A DNA stretch of 40,613 nucleotides from JBLMZW01 sp050259035 (GTDB lineage: Bacteria > Bacillota > Syntrophomonadia > Syntrophomonadales > DTU052), in the NCBI GenBank assembly GCA_050259035.1, contig JBLMZW010000142.1, positions 1 through 40,613 of the forward strand. The letters run 5' to 3'. Of the stretch, positions 33,107 through 40,613 are shown in pieces; position 1 is the first letter of the stretch; each line of letters begins with the position of its first letter. Below the pieces are notes generated by a model. It searched no databases, had not been told where the DNA came from, and saw nothing but the letters and a program-made list of their open reading frames with translations. Made by a program: the position numbers and the translations under genes.

Positions 33107-33135
33107 TCAGGAAAATACATATTCAATATAAAAAT

Positions 33136-33160
33136 AAGGGTCTGGATTCTCCAGGCCCTT
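33136..33160. terminator. Bidirectional terminator between the chemoreceptor-like and CoA-transferase genes
   Basis: Stem AAGGGTCTGG / CCAGGCCCTT (33136-33145 with 33151-33160, one G-U type mismatch), loop ATTCT. T-rich on both sides: GTTTAAATGTTTT on plus and ATTTTTATATT on minus. It separates the converging genes. Confidence 0.83.
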
Positions 33161-33207
33161 GTTTAAATGTTTTATTTGTAACTGGAATACGCTTTTAAAT
33201 GTTTAAA

Positions 33208-34575
33208 TTAAACGATCTTGTTTGACCTTTTCCAGATTTTCATTTGTTCCGCTTCTTTCAACAGTTCGTCGCGGAAATCCGGATGAGCTATACTAATTAG
33301 CATTTCGGCCCGCTCATAAATCGATCTGGCTTTCAGGCTTACCATCCCATATTCAGTAACAACATAGTGAACCATAGTACGAGGTACTGTTACAACGCCG
33401 CCGGGTGTAAGCAGGGGACGTATACGTGAATGCACAGTGCCATCTTTATCTTTATATGTTGACGAAAAAGCTAAAAAGCTCTTGCCCCCTTTGGACTCAA
33501 ATGCTCCGATTACGAAGTCCAGCTGTCCACCAGTTCCAGATATCTGTCTTAATCCTTTAGATTCAGAACATACCTGTGACAACAAGTCTATTTCCAAAAT
33601 ATTGTTTATGGACACCATGTTGTCGTTCTGTCTACACCGGGCGGGGTCATTGGTATAAACCACCGGGCAGGAAGCCAGGCGGGGATTATCATCAATAAAT
33701 TCGTAGGTTTCTTTGGTTCCAAGACAGAACGAATAAGTTGATTTAAAGCGGTCAAACGGCTTGCAGGCATTGGTTATCTTACCGGCTTCGTACATTTTAA
33801 CATAGGCATCACAGAACATCTCACTCTGGACCCCGAGGTCCTTAACATCGGATTCGGCCAGCATTAACCCAATGGTATTGGGTAATGCGCCTATTCCAAG
33901 CTGTACACAGGAGCCGTCAACAATTTCCCCAACAATCAATTCAGCCATTTTCTTCTCTTCAAGTGTCGGATCTGGTGAAGGAGGAGTGGCAAAAACCGGT
34001 ACATTATTACTTTCGATTATATAATCGATTTCACTGATATGAACCCCTTCCTCAAATCCGCCCAGGCAACGAGGAATGGTGTTATTAACTTCTACTATCG
34101 CTATTTTGGCCGCATTGGCCATGGCCCGGTTGTGAGAGTTACCAATGCCAAAATTGAAATACCCGGACTTATCCATCGGAGTAACCTGCGCTACCCATAC
34201 GTCAGGCCAGCCCCATTCGTAATCCGGATTATATCCAAGGCCGTTGGCTTCGTGGTAGTTGAACGGGTAGTGAACGCAGAGCCCGAAGTCACCCATTTTC
34301 CTATCCAGAGCGGTGCAATACCAGCTTCCATAATGAAAAGATTTCTGCTCCGGATCGTTCTTTACCACTTCAGGAATAGGCAGAACACTTCCCGTAGCTC
34401 TAATTTTCACATTTTTCAGGTTTTCGTCGCCGGCCCGCGCCCCCAGAGCAATGTCGAAATCAACCGGTTTGGTAGCAAATTGCCCGTAGCAAATAAGCGT
34501 GTCTGATTTAATCAAACGTGCTGCCTCTTCCGCTGTGACAAGTTTTTTCTTATACTCGTCCATGTACGTACTCAT
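33208..34575 (-). CDS. Acetate CoA-transferase / acyl-CoA hydrolase family (butyryl-CoA:acetate type)
   Basis: 455 residues of the acetyl-CoA hydrolase/4-hydroxybutyrate CoA-transferase family. The catalytic Glu is in VQSEMFCDAYV; the glycine loops are QLGIGALPNTIG and ISGTGGQLDFVIGAFESKGG; SARS-like HYVVTEYGMVSLKARSI lies near the end. The opening region has VKIRATGSVLPIPE-like and NFGIGNSHNRAMANAAK stretches. In butyrate producers and syntrophs such enzymes exchange CoA between acetate and butyryl-CoA or related acids. Substrate specificity is inferred from the neighbouring hydroxyacyl-CoA dehydrogenase and hydratase. Confidence 0.92.
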   Translation of the reverse strand: MSTYMDEYKKKLVTAEEAARLIKSDTLICYGQFATKPVDFDIALGARAGDENLKNVKIRATGSVLPIPEVVKNDPEQKSFHYGSWYCTALDRKMGDFGLCVHYPFNYHEANGLGYNPDYEWGWPDVWVAQVTPMDKSGYFNFGIGNSHNRAMANAAKIAIVEVNNTIPRCLGGFEEGVHISEIDYIIESNNVPVFATPPSPDPTLEEKKMAELIVGEIVDGSCVQLGIGALPNTIGLMLAESDVKDLGVQSEMFCDAYVKMYEAGKITNACKPFDRFKSTYSFCLGTKETYEFIDDNPRLASCPVVYTNDPARCRQNDNMVSINNILEIDLLSQVCSESKGLRQISGTGGQLDFVIGAFESKGGKSFLAFSSTYKDKDGTVHSRIRPLLTPGGVVTVPRTMVHYVVTEYGMVSLKARSIYERAEMLISIAHPDFRDELLKEAEQMKIWKRSNKIV

Positions 34576-34954
34576 TCTCTATGAAACCCCCTTTTTCTTC
34601 TAAAAACATTTCTTGCTTCATTAATACATGGGCTTTTCTAGCTCACCTCCAAATATCGTTATCCTGCTTGAAGCCGAAGCGGTGCATCAGAACAATCAGG
34701 TAACCTATAATTAGCCTTTTTGCATTATTACTCTACTTCGACAATAAACGGGAAGTATCCTTCCCTAAGCATAATATCCATCTTCAAAAATTACTTTGGG
34801 GATTTGTGCTATCTAATAGCGAAAAATGCCGTTATCTAGCATGTTTTCCCACATAATTCTTAGTTAATATCTTGGTTTTTTGCAAGCAGGATTTTGCATA
34901 TAAGTTTAGAATATATTTAGTTAGCGGATTATCCAGCTGTTATTCAAAGGTATA

Positions 34955-34975
34955 CAATTGACCCCGGGTCAATTG
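34955..34975. promoter_or_regulatory. Perfect palindromic operator candidate
   Basis: CAATTGACC (34955-34963) and GGTCAATTG (34967-34975) are a 9-bp perfect inverted repeat around CCG. It lies in the 500-base gap between the divergent CoA-transferase and hydroxyacyl-CoA dehydrogenase genes, about 100 bases before the latter. It looks like a homodimeric regulator site, for example TetR or GntR type. The rest of the gap (34576-34954) is AT-rich with no gene that I can support. Confidence 0.5.
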
Positions 34976-35076
34976 ATATTGTTATTTTTATCCAGAGGAG
35001 GTGTTTGTTCAGCAGCTTTAATTGGTGTAGGTCTGTAGTTTGATTTAATTAGATATGATAGGGAGGTAAAAAGGGA

Positions 35077-35841
35077 ATGAATCTTCAAGGAAAAACTGTT
35101 ATCGTTACCGGAGGAGCATCCGGAATCGGAGAAGCTGCGATCGTAGCTTTCGCGGACAAGGGTGCCAATGTTGTCATTGCTGACCTCAATGAAGAAAAAG
35201 GGAATGCACTTGCCGCAAGAATTGGCGACAAGGCCATTTTTGTAAAATGCAACATTACTTCAGTTGATGAAGTTAAAGCATGCTGCGCGGCTGCCAAGGA
35301 TAAGTTCGGTGCTATTCATGTTCTGATCAACAACGCCGGGTTAGGCAGTGCAGGCCGCACCATCGGCAAAGACGGCCCCTGGAATCTTGATTGGTTCAAG
35401 ATGGTTGTAGATATTAACCTGACCGGTTGCTTCAATATGCTTAGCAACGCTGCCTGGGAAATGTCCAAAAATGAGCCGGCTGATGGCGAAAAGGGCGTTA
35501 TTGTAAACGTTGCTTCAGTTGCGGCTTTTGATGGCCAGATCGGGCAGGCCGCCTATTCCGCGTCCAAGGGTGGCGTTGTTGCCATGACTCTGCCAATAGC
35601 CAGAGACTTGTCCCGGGATGGCATCAGAGTATGTGCCGTGGCTCCTGGTATTGTAGATACCCCCATGCTGGCTCAGCTGCCTGAAGCTGCTCGTGAATCT
35701 CTGGGCAAGATGGTTCCTTTCCCGCAAAGACTGGGTAAACCAGAAGAAATCGCTGCTATATTCGTAGCTATCGCGGAAAATGGTTACATCAATGGCGAAG
35801 TAATTCGCGTAGACGGTGCCATCCGCATGCAGCCTAAATAA
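35077..35841 (+). CDS. Short-chain 3-hydroxyacyl-CoA dehydrogenase (type 2-like SDR)
   Basis: 254 residues. The NAD-binding motif TGGASGIGEAA is at 12-22, NNAGLGSAG near 87, catalytic Ser in VASVAAFDGQIG, YSASK with Tyr/Lys at about 160-164, and PGIVDTPML. The Asp (IADLN) after beta-2 predicts NAD(H) over NADP(H). The overall pattern resembles 3-hydroxyacyl-CoA dehydrogenase type 2 (HSD17B10-like), fitting the acyl-CoA genes around it. GGGAGG lies before the ATG at 35077. Codon use is richer in GC than in several neighbours, as expected for a highly expressed gene. Many SDRs share these motifs, so the exact substrate is uncertain. Confidence 0.9.
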   Translation: MNLQGKTVIVTGGASGIGEAAIVAFADKGANVVIADLNEEKGNALAARIGDKAIFVKCNITSVDEVKACCAAAKDKFGAIHVLINNAGLGSAGRTIGKDGPWNLDWFKMVVDINLTGCFNMLSNAAWEMSKNEPADGEKGVIVNVASVAAFDGQIGQAAYSASKGGVVAMTLPIARDLSRDGIRVCAVAPGIVDTPMLAQLPEAARESLGKMVPFPQRLGKPEEIAAIFVAIAENGYINGEVIRVDGAIRMQPK

Positions 35842-35860
35842 AAACTTAGCACGATATTTT

Positions 35861-35887
35861 AAAGGCGACCTTACGGTCGCCTTTTTT
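35861..35887. terminator. Terminator after the hydroxyacyl-CoA dehydrogenase
   Basis: Stem AAAGGCGACC (35861-35870) / GGTCGCCTTT (35875-35884), loop TTAC, followed by TTTTATTTTATT. On the minus side the tail AAAATATCG is weaker, so it mainly ends the plus-strand gene; the convergent CreD-like gene ends 24 bases away. Confidence 0.92.
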
Positions 35888-35910
35888 ATTTTATTCCTAT
35901 TTTTGGACCT

Positions 35911-37179
35911 CTAACTAAGGCTGTCATCCCCGGGTATAATTTTCTTTTCTTCTGCCCGTTTGTTAAACGCTTGATTCCAATCAACCTTGGCAGTAATCTG
36001 CATGGCCACAAACAGAGCCACGATGGAAAGAATAGTCACGGTCAACCCTGTATAGCCTTTGAAGAAAAACGTATACGAGAATATAACCAGGAAGACAAAC
36101 TGGGATACTCCTATTTGTAAGAATGCGAATTTTTTACCCACCACCAGCCTCATATATGAAACAACCAGGAAGATTGAAACCAGTGAACAAATGAGAAAAG
36201 CCAAATGAATTGAAATATGATCTACCAGGTAAGCCAGTAATAAGTGAAAACTGAAAAAAGCCGCCGATACGAAGGCGTAATTCATAGGGTGAATCTTTAC
36301 TCCCTGCATAACCGCGAAGATGATAACCATAAACAAAAAGAGGAATAGTGAAACAGGTGCGAAATAACTGACACTGGCTACCCAGGGGCCCGGGTTAAGC
36401 TTTTTCGGCATATCCATACCAATCTTTATTCCAGTTAAAAGGTTATTGTATCGCCATTCCAGCTTCCAGCCCTTATCGTTTGCGTGCTTTTGAGTAGGGG
36501 CAATGCTGTTCTGGGGAAAATCAATCTGCTTAAAATCGGTATTCATAACCAGGGAAAAATCTTTTACCTGATTGACATCTTCACCAAAACTGTACCACCA
36601 TTCATCCAGTCCCTGTGAAACATAAGCGATTTGTACGGTTTTTTCTTCTCCAGGTTCCAATTTGATCGGCGTTACCACTTCTCCCTGAACGATCTTGATA
36701 TTATTTACTGGCACATTCCCTACTACCAACTGGAAGTTATCGTATACCGCCTGACTATCGGGAAAACAGAATTTAATCAGGAAATTCTTCTTTTCTTTAA
36801 GACTATTTTTGACTATGTATTCGCCCTGGAATCCAACCCGATAGGTTGAATACCATAACAGCCCTTTTTTTCGATAATCCAGGTTAAAATCAACATTAAC
36901 CCGACTTTTTTCCATAGGAACATAATTATTTTTGATTGTATCCCTGGTCTCAGTAAAGATTTTACCTTCTTTTTCAACTTCAACCTTCTCCTTGGCTATG
37001 GTCTGGTAATAAACCAGAGGGGCGCTTTGTTGTTGCGGCGAACCCCAGAGCTGGCCTACCTGTTGCCTTAACTCCGAATCCTGATTGTGCGTCCGCGATG
37101 TCACGGTACCTCCCAGAACTACCCAGGCTATGGTTGCAATAATAAAGATAAGTATTACCGAAGCTATTTGTTTGCCCAA
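35911..37179 (-). CDS. CreD-like inner-membrane protein
   Basis: 422 residues. One amino-terminal membrane helix (about 5-23), a large extracytoplasmic beta-rich region to about 270, then five or six helices. The family-typical segment IHPMNYAFVSAAFFSFHLLLAYLVDHISIHLA-like appears near the end (starting about 297). CreD of E. coli is in the CreBC regulon and affects envelope stress and colicin tolerance; the molecular role is not known, and no creBC is here. I use TTG at 37179, nine bases after AAGGAG; the TTG at 37188 touches that site. Confidence 0.82.
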   Translation of the reverse strand: MGKQIASVILIFIIATIAWVVLGGTVTSRTHNQDSELRQQVGQLWGSPQQQSAPLVYYQTIAKEKVEVEKEGKIFTETRDTIKNNYVPMEKSRVNVDFNLDYRKKGLLWYSTYRVGFQGEYIVKNSLKEKKNFLIKFCFPDSQAVYDNFQLVVGNVPVNNIKIVQGEVVTPIKLEPGEEKTVQIAYVSQGLDEWWYSFGEDVNQVKDFSLVMNTDFKQIDFPQNSIAPTQKHANDKGWKLEWRYNNLLTGIKIGMDMPKKLNPGPWVASVSYFAPVSLFLFLFMVIIFAVMQGVKIHPMNYAFVSAAFFSFHLLLAYLVDHISIHLAFLICSLVSIFLVVSYMRLVVGKKFAFLQIGVSQFVFLVIFSYTFFFKGYTGLTVTILSIVALFVAMQITAKVDWNQAFNKRAEEKKIIPGDDSLS

Positions 37180-37260
37180 ATGAATCAACTCCTTAAAGCC
37201 ATTTGTTCCCTATTAACAAATATTACGCTAATGGATAACCAAATCTTTCCTTAAAAAAAT

Positions 37261-37282
37261 AAGAGCAGGATCACCTGCTCTT
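37261..37282 (-). terminator. Terminator of the enoyl-CoA hydratase gene
   Basis: Stem AAGAGCAGG (37261-37269) / CCTGCTCTT (37274-37282), loop ATCA. The minus-strand tail is ATTTTTTTAA. It lies 34 bases beyond the stop at 37316. Confidence 0.87.
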
Positions 37283-37315
37283 TTTACTGTCTGTTGAGAA
37301 TGAAATAGTCCTGGC

Positions 37316-38083
37316 CTATTGCATCGCTCCTTGAACCGCTCTAAGGGTATTTATAATCGCTTCGTTAAAAAAGGTTTCTACCAGGGGGGTCCAATCATTC
37401 CCGTCTATACCTTCCCGGATTAACTGAGCGGAATGTTGTTTAAACAGTCTTTTGAGCATTATATAAGGTCTTCCAGGCGTATCGATTAGACTGACAACTT
37501 TCTGCTTCGCCTGTTCAATAAGATCGTCCGGGCTGTCCACCACCTGGTCAAAAATCCCCATTTCTATCGCCCGAGAGGGATTAATGAATTCACCGGAAAA
37601 TACTACGTCTTTATAATTCCGAACGGAATCAAGGCCAAATTTCATGATCTCCGCTTCAGCTGGGGTTAATGCCAAACCAATCTTGATCTCACTCATACCC
37701 AATTTAGTTTTCGGATTGTTAACAACTATTCGATAATCACAAGCCATTGAAATGATCATGCCAGCCGCAACCGCATGGCCGTTGATTGCTGCCACTGCTG
37801 GTTTGGAACAGGTAAACAATTTAAGTAATGTCTCCTCCTCAAACTTAAACCAGGTTAAAATTTCTTCTGCTGTCTTAAAGTTAATGAACGTCTCCAGATC
37901 AAATCCGCTGGAAAAAAACCTCCCGTTCCCGGTTATAATTAGCCCTTTTAAAGCCTCCTCATTGTTAACCCGGTCAATTATCTCGTCTAGACCGTGCAAT
38001 ACTTCACCGTTGATCGAATTGGTCTTGCCACTACACAAAGTAACTATGACTATGTTGTCTTCAATTCTCTCCTGCATATACAC
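37316..38083 (-). CDS. Enoyl-CoA hydratase/isomerase family protein
   Basis: 255 residues of the crotonase superfamily. The oxyanion-hole regions are NGRFFSSGFDLETF (about 53-66) and AAINGHAVAAGMIISMACDYRI (about 97-118). LGMSEIKIGLALTPAEAEIMKFG follows, where one catalytic Glu (SEI) is present but the second acid position is not clearly the classical one, so hydration versus isomerisation or another crotonase reaction is open. GTG start at 38083 with AAGGTG upstream; an in-frame ATG is two codons later. Same strand as the dienoyl-CoA reductase-like gene upstream, 113 bases away. Confidence 0.9.
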   Translation of the reverse strand: MYMQERIEDNIVIVTLCSGKTNSINGEVLHGLDEIIDRVNNEEALKGLIITGNGRFFSSGFDLETFINFKTAEEILTWFKFEEETLLKLFTCSKPAVAAINGHAVAAGMIISMACDYRIVVNNPKTKLGMSEIKIGLALTPAEAEIMKFGLDSVRNYKDVVFSGEFINPSRAIEMGIFDQVVDSPDDLIEQAKQKVVSLIDTPGRPYIMLKRLFKQHSAQLIREGIDGNDWTPLVETFFNEAIINTLRAVQGAMQ

Positions 38084-38196
38084 TTACTTCACCTTCTTCT
38101 AATTAATCAAAAGATTAAACCCCTAAATTTATAGTATAGCATCGATGGTTTAAGGGCAATTATTTTCGGTCTGGAATATCTTGAACTAGACTATAT

Positions 38197-40365
38197 CTAA
38201 ATAAACCGTGCAACTTCATTACCTGAGTCTATGGCCTCCCAGGCCCGCCCCGGTTCTCTGGCATCTCCAATACAATATATCTCTGGCGCAGCGTTTTCTT
38301 TTAACAAATCATAGTACAACGTGCTATTCCCCCGGCCGCCGGTTGCGAACACCACATAATCGGTGGGAATACTTATTATTTCTGCTTTATCCAGGTTAAG
38401 TTTTTTGGCGAAAGGATTATGTACATTATCAGCCAGCAAGGTGCTCCACGGGGTGTAGGGATCATAACGGTCTTTGTTAGCTCTAATAAAAACTTTGCCT
38501 TTTTCGAACCTCACCACTGTTGAAGCGTTGTAAATCTTTATAGGTTCGGCCAATCTGTCTTCGCTTTTTCCCGAAGGTGCCCCCCGGCCCATCATCATCC
38601 ATAGAAGCATGGCCCGGTTGGAATGAACTGCACCCTTCATCAAGTCAGGTTGCATTTCAACTACAGTTATCTGAAGGTGTTTCTCTAAAGCCAGGGAATA
38701 AGCCAATTCACATCCTACCAGCCCACCGCCGACTACGGTTATACACTTAATCCCGTCAGGCAACGCCATATTCCGGTTTAAGAGTTCCCTGACTTCACAA
38801 TAAGATACACTGTCTAATCCCTCAATTTTCGGAATAATCGGGGTCAATCCGGTGGCGCAGATTATTACATCATATTGCCCCTTAAGGTCGGTAAGTCTAG
38901 CTTCCGAGTTATATTGGATCTGTAGTCCTTTTTGCTCCAAAAGGTTCATCTGGTATTGCAGATTTTCAACATATAAGGCCAGATCATGTTTGATTATCAT
39001 CCTACTGCCGGTATACAACTGGCCCCCCACCCGTTCGCCCTTTTCAAATATGGTTACCTGGTGGCCCCGCGCAAAAGCGGTTCTCGCTGCCTCACAACCC
39101 CCGGGCCCTGCACCGATAATGGCGACCTTTTTCTTTTTCTCAGCTATAGTGACTCTCTTTGTATCCTCAAACCCAACATAGGGGTTAACGGAGCAGCATA
39201 TATGCCCCCCCAGTACAAATGAATGAATGCATCCTTCCTGATCTCCTATACAGTGGGTTATTTCCTGTATTCTATTTTCTCGCACCTTCTGCGGCCAATA
39301 AGGATCGGCTAATAAAGGCCGACCAAGCATGACAAAATCGGCCCACCCCTTGTCCAGAACTTCCAACGCCCTCTGGGGTTTGCCCATTTTCCCCACCGCA
39401 ATTACCGGACGACTAATGCCTAACTCCTTAAAATAACTCTTTAAGCGGCCGGCCATCTCTTCAACATAGGGAATATCATCAAAATATCCCGGTGGATGAG
39501 CATAAAACCAGTTATCATAGCAGCCCTTATCTACATCGAAAGCATCGACCCCTGCTTCAGCCAGAACCCGGCAGAACTCCAGTCCTTCCTCTATAACCCT
39601 CTCTTTTCCTTTAAACCGTTGGCTAAACACTTTATCCCCGTAGCTCTCCTGTAAAGCCTGGGTCAAGTCAAGCCGGTAAATAATCGGAAATTCATCCCCG
39701 CATTTCTCTTTTATCTCCTGAACCACATCCACCCCGAACTGAAAACGGTTGCGATAACGCCCAAGCTTCCTCCGATTCCAGGGTAAAGAAGTAATTTGGT
39801 CCAACAGATAACCTTCATGTCCATGCAACTGGACTCCATCGAAGCCGCTTATTTTAGCGTTAATTGCGCACTGTCCGAAGCTAGTAATCATCTTTTTTAG
39901 ACTCCGATTAGAAAACGGAAGGTGCGGAACCTGGGGAACATAGAAATTCTTATTCCAGGAGGCTGATTTTGGGATTTTGCCTTTCAATGCGGACTCCGGT
40001 GATCCTACCCGTCCCATACCGGCGGTAAGCTGTATGAATATCTTGGCGTCATAGGCATGAACCGCTGCGGCCAGGTCTCTCCAGCCAGCCATACGGGTGC
40101 GGGAAGTCCCATCAATTCTGGGAAAATAAGTGGTATCATTATCTTCTGAAACCGTGGGATCGATTCCAAAAGAAACCGGTATTAACCCAGTTATAATTAA
40201 CCCGGTTCCTCCCCGGGCCCTTTCGGTAAAATACTCAATCATCTTGGGCAATGGTCGACCAATCGGATCAGCCATATTGATGTTACCCATTGGGGCCATT
40301 ATAATCCGGTTCTTTAAGCGGCAATTGCCAATCTCACCGGGCTCAAATAATTTAGAAAAATCCAC
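38197..40365 (-). CDS. Old-yellow-enzyme/2,4-dienoyl-CoA reductase-type Fe-S flavoprotein
   Basis: 722 residues. The amino half is an FMN-binding TIM barrel (LKNRIIMAPMGNINMA; FDGVQLHGHEGYLLDQ; MLGRPLLADP). The carboxy half binds FAD (VAIIGAGPGGCEAAR) and NAD(P) (ITVVGGGLVGCELAY), and closes with YCIGDAREPGRAWEAIDSGN. This is the layout of FadH, enoate reductase and bile-acid Bai reductases. Between them the Fe-S motif reads Cys372-Ile-Gly-Asp375...Cys379...Cys390-Cys391: the second cysteine of the usual CxxC is Asp, with an extra Cys before the last ligand. GTG at 40365 follows GGGGGGAGG; an in-frame ATG at 40395 adds ten residues without a site. The substrate is unknown, likely an enoyl- or dienoyl-acid or its CoA ester. 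Confidence 0.91.
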   Translation of the reverse strand: MDFSKLFEPGEIGNCRLKNRIIMAPMGNINMADPIGRPLPKMIEYFTERARGGTGLIITGLIPVSFGIDPTVSEDNDTTYFPRIDGTSRTRMAGWRDLAAAVHAYDAKIFIQLTAGMGRVGSPESALKGKIPKSASWNKNFYVPQVPHLPFSNRSLKKMITSFGQCAINAKISGFDGVQLHGHEGYLLDQITSLPWNRRKLGRYRNRFQFGVDVVQEIKEKCGDEFPIIYRLDLTQALQESYGDKVFSQRFKGKERVIEEGLEFCRVLAEAGVDAFDVDKGCYDNWFYAHPPGYFDDIPYVEEMAGRLKSYFKELGISRPVIAVGKMGKPQRALEVLDKGWADFVMLGRPLLADPYWPQKVRENRIQEITHCIGDQEGCIHSFVLGGHICCSVNPYVGFEDTKRVTIAEKKKKVAIIGAGPGGCEAARTAFARGHQVTIFEKGERVGGQLYTGSRMIIKHDLALYVENLQYQMNLLEQKGLQIQYNSEARLTDLKGQYDVIICATGLTPIIPKIEGLDSVSYCEVRELLNRNMALPDGIKCITVVGGGLVGCELAYSLALEKHLQITVVEMQPDLMKGAVHSNRAMLLWMMMGRGAPSGKSEDRLAEPIKIYNASTVVRFEKGKVFIRANKDRYDPYTPWSTLLADNVHNPFAKKLNLDKAEIISIPTDYVVFATGGRGNSTLYYDLLKENAAPEIYCIGDAREPGRAWEAIDSGNEVARFI

Positions 40366-40486
40366 CTTGCCTCCCCCCGCTTCCCTTAAATACATTCTCC
40401 CCAGTTACTGCCTTAACTGGTTATCTTATATCTATTTATAGTCTATCCAAGACATCTTTTATAGACAATACAAAAAGACAAGATAG

Positions 40487-40565
40487 GCGCGCCATATGCG
40501 GTTCCCTTGGCGCGCACCTCCGCCCCCGCACCCCTAGAGAGCAAACTTCAAGGCCTTGCGCTCTC
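40487..40565. other. Two adjacent hairpins near the right edge
   Basis: Perfect stem GCGCGCCA (40487-40494) / TGGCGCGC (40508-40515), then GAGAGC (40537-40542) / GCTCTC (40560-40565) around a loop containing AAGGCCTT. The stretch is richer in GC than its surroundings, with no open frame that I can support. It could be the 3' region of a unit to the right or an extragenic repeat. The upstream part (40396-40486) is AT-rich with a 6-bp inverted repeat GTCTAT/ATAGAC (40441-40466), perhaps an operator of the flavoprotein gene. Confidence 0.35.
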
Positions 40566-40613
40566 AATACTTTATTCCTTTGGACGATTTCGATTATTTT
40601 ATCCGAGCAAAGC

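Noticed and set aside
34576..34954. A missed gene in the 500-base CoA-transferase/dehydrogenase gap
   Set aside because: Stops are frequent in all frames, sequence is AT-rich and no start with a ribosome site was found apart from the 12-codon frame at 35005.

Overview
The window looks like chromosome of an anaerobic, endospore-forming, low-to-mid GC Clostridia-type Firmicute. The evidence is strong GGAGG ribosome binding sites, many TTG and GTG starts, spore genes (SpoIID-like, alpha/beta SASP, PdaA), an energy-converting Ech [NiFe] hydrogenase, and a set of acyl-CoA metabolism genes. A syntrophic or butyrate-metabolising relative of the Syntrophomonas type fits, but that is inference from gene content. 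I saw no rRNA, CRISPR array, phage or intact insertion sequence.

Layout. 1-2.8 kb: a minus-strand amino-acid ABC transporter operon with two architectural oddities. The ATPase carries a C-terminal RsbW/GHKL-like domain, and the binding protein has its two halves in swapped order (a natural circular permutation). 2.8-3.5 kb: a GC-rich, gene-free, highly self-complementary stretch, then tRNA-Pro(CGG). 3.5-6.7 kb: a small unknown protein, thiamine pyrophosphokinase, TrmL, SpoIID-like protein and a SASP. 6.7-11.8 kb: a complete echABCDEF operon on the minus strand, with intact Ni-binding cysteines in EchE. 11.8-16 kb: minus-strand housekeeping and signalling genes (Cys-cluster protein, RNase HI, ComFB, HAD phosphatase, FmdB, the c-di-AMP receptor DarA overlapping a CBS protein, CPBP protease).

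16-21.3 kb: an alpha-glucan module with GH15 divergent from DUF4912 and a GH57 branching enzyme, followed by a lipoprotein. 21.3-26.8 kb: small membrane proteins, a CapA-like lipoprotein, and a MoxR-VWA-permuted papain amidase-membrane protein cluster. 26.9-28.1 kb: pdaA, then a short unannotated transcription unit (promoter to terminator, about 112 nt) with a C-rich anti-Shine-Dalgarno loop. 28.1-40.4 kb: acyl-CoA synthetase, two divergent metallo-beta-lactamase-fold hydrolases, a soluble chemoreceptor-like protein, a family I CoA-transferase, a short-chain 3-hydroxyacyl-CoA dehydrogenase, a CreD-like membrane protein, an enoyl-CoA hydratase and a 2,4-dienoyl-CoA/enoate reductase-like flavoprotein with an altered Fe-S motif.

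Together the right half suggests activation and beta-oxidation (or reverse) of acyl-CoAs, with reductant linkable to proton or sodium translocation and H2 through Ech. The strongest candidates for something undescribed are the permuted binding protein with its ATPase-GHKL partner, the C-rich small RNA candidate, the structured GC-rich intergenic element, and the CxxD variant of the dienoyl-CoA reductase Fe-S site.
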